From Acidobacteriota bacterium (GTDB taxonomy: Bacteria; Acidobacteriota; Terriglobia; UBA7540), in the NCBI GenBank assembly GCA_003165615.1, contig PLWR01000309.1, positions 1,768-8,609 of the forward strand: a stretch of DNA of 6,842 nucleotides, written 5' to 3'. A program made the translations under genes and the position numbers. Every line of letters begins with the position of its first letter. Position 1 is the first letter of the stretch. Positions 5,654-6,842 of the stretch are shown one piece after another. Under the pieces are notes generated by a model. The model saw only the letters and a program-made list of their open reading frames with translations. It was not told where the DNA came from and searched no databases.

Positions 5654-6842
5654 ATGACGGAAAAACCGAGTAGTGGGACTGATCGCAGAACGTTTATGAA
5701 GCAAGCAGCTGGCACCATGCTCGCGGCGGGAATGACCGCTCGTTCCTATGCGCGGGTATTGGGCGCCAATGATCGCATCCGGCTGGCTCAACTGGGATGC
5801 GGAGGGCGCAGCCGCGGTCATGTACACATGGCTCAGATGGCCTCCAAAGTAACTCCGGTTGAAACGATTGCCGTCTGCGATATCTGGAGTCTGGCCCGGG
5901 AGAAGCGCGCTGCCCAGGTAAAAGAAGCCTTCAATCTGGACCCGAAATCCTATAAGTACTCCGAGGAGATGCTGGCCAACAAGGATATTGACGGCGTGAT
6001 GATCGCCACCGGCGACTTCCAGCATGCCAAGCTGTGCGCGGAAGTGGTGCAGGCGGGCAAGGACTGTTATGTTGAGAAGCCGTTTGCCAATGTTCTATCC
6101 GAAGCAAAGGAAACCCGCGACCTGGTGAAAGCCTCCAAGCAGATGGTTCAGATCGGTTCGCAGCACCGCAGCGAGCCCTACCAGTTGGCCGTTCGCGATA
6201 TCGTCCGCTCCGGCCGCATCGGCGACATCGTCCACATCGAGCAGGAATGGAATGTGAACGAGGAGCGCTGGCGGTTTGTGAATATGGATACCGGCAACTC
6301 CGCCGAGATGGAGCAGGATCGCAACATGGAGTGGAAGAAGTGGCTCTACGATACTCCATCGAAGCTTCGCGAGGAAGATACCGACTGGAAGCGCTGGCTG
6401 CTGGGCAAACCTTACCGCCCCTTCGATCCCCACGTGTATCTTGAATTCCGCCTCTACAAGGATTACTCCTCGGGCATCTTCGACCAATGGCTGAGCCACG
6501 GCAGCGACCTGGTGCATTTGTGGACCGACGAAACCTATCCTGAGAGCGTTGTAGCCAACGGCGGAATCTATGCCTGGAAAGACGGGCGCGAAAATCCGGA
6601 TACTTGTGTTGCCGCGGTCACTTATCCCAAGGGATTTCTCTACACTTATAAGACAATTTTCGGAAATAGCTTCAGAAGCTTCTCCAGAATCCAAGGTCGC
6701 GATGGAACGATCGCCAACTATGGCGGCGAAGGCGCTTCACTCTTCACTGTCAGTAAGGAAGGCGGCCGGGATGAACTTGGGGGGGGGCCGTTAAGCACGA
6801 GTGTGCCGATTACAGGTCCGGCGATTGACCAGGAAGAGATCG
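5654..6842 (+). CDS. Gfo/Idh/MocA-family oxidoreductase with Tat signal (incomplete at right edge)
   Basis: The frame is open from the ATG at 5654 to the window end, giving 396 residues; the C-terminus is cut off. The N-terminus carries a twin-arginine signal, DRRTFMKQ at 10-17, followed by a hydrophobic AAGTMLAAGM stretch (18-27), so the enzyme is likely folded in the cytoplasm with its cofactor and exported. The NAD(P)-binding domain begins RLAQLGCGGRSRG (43-55), with a conserved EKPF at 141-144, the hallmark lysine of the family. The second, sheet-forming domain follows, including IGSQHRSEPYQ (167-177) and DQWLSHGSDLVHLW (277-290), which would line the substrate site. Members oxidise sugars or, in glycoside hydrolase family GH109, use bound NAD to cleave alpha-N-acetylgalactosaminides. 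The start has AGGTG four bases upstream and lies 16 bp after nagA, so it is the fourth gene of the operon. Substrate unknown. A run of nine Gs at 6779-6787 keeps the frame as given. Confidence 0.88.
   Translation, partial: MTEKPSSGTDRRTFMKQAAGTMLAAGMTARSYARVLGANDRIRLAQLGCGGRSRGHVHMAQMASKVTPVETIAVCDIWSLAREKRAAQVKEAFNLDPKSYKYSEEMLANKDIDGVMIATGDFQHAKLCAEVVQAGKDCYVEKPFANVLSEAKETRDLVKASKQMVQIGSQHRSEPYQLAVRDIVRSGRIGDIVHIEQEWNVNEERWRFVNMDTGNSAEMEQDRNMEWKKWLYDTPSKLREEDTDWKRWLLGKPYRPFDPHVYLEFRLYKDYSSGIFDQWLSHGSDLVHLWTDETYPESVVANGGIYAWKDGRENPDTCVAAVTYPKGFLYTYKTIFGNSFRSFSRIQGRDGTIANYGGEGASLFTVSKEGGRDELGGGPLSTSVPITGPAIDQEEI

Noticed and set aside
6095..6694. Open frame of 199 codons on the minus strand opposite the Gfo/Idh/MocA gene
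   Set aside because: The plus-strand frame has a Tat signal, Rossmann motif and EKP motif, so the antisense frame is a shadow.

Overview
The window holds six protein genes around an amino-sugar catabolic locus, plus the first 55 codons of a seventh gene at the left edge. Coding DNA is moderately GC-rich with short intergenic gaps. The gene mix is a RhaT-type permease, an AGE-family epimerase, a NagA/NagB pair, and a Tat-exported Gfo/Idh/MocA protein. This resembles a soil or plant-associated polysaccharide degrader, most likely Acidobacteriota, with Planctomycetota or Verrucomicrobiota as alternatives. That placement is inferred from gene content and protein style, because no rRNA or other marker gene is present.

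Layout: the minus strand, read right to left, carries nagB (1330-2103), a RhaT-family sugar permease (244-1296), and the 5' end of a YqeY-domain gene (starting at 167 and running off the left edge). A 291-bp divergent intergenic region (2104-2394) separates this arm from the plus-strand arm. It contains a perfect 12-bp palindrome and two CGGNCCG sites one helical turn apart. The plus arm is an SDR oxidoreductase (2395-3171), a 67-bp AT-rich spacer, an N-acylglucosamine 2-epimerase (3239-4465), nagA (4462-5637, overlapping the epimerase by ATGA), and a Tat-signal Gfo/Idh/MocA protein (5654 to the right edge, incomplete).

Likely logic: the epimerase interconverts ManNAc and GlcNAc. NagA removes acetyl from GlcNAc-6-phosphate, and NagB converts glucosamine-6-phosphate to fructose-6-phosphate and ammonia. 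The permease is the best local candidate for bringing in the sugar, although its family is named for rhamnose. No sugar kinase, sialate lyase, glycosidase of a classical family, or regulator lies in the window, so phosphorylation and control must be encoded elsewhere or just outside. The roles of the SDR and the exported oxidoreductase are open. They may handle oxidised or glycosidically linked amino sugars.

No tRNA, rRNA, CRISPR array, insertion sequence or phage feature was seen. I found no clearly new system. The items most worth checking are the unusual partners of the Nag enzymes, a distinctive active-site segment in NagA, and the operator-like palindromes between the two arms.
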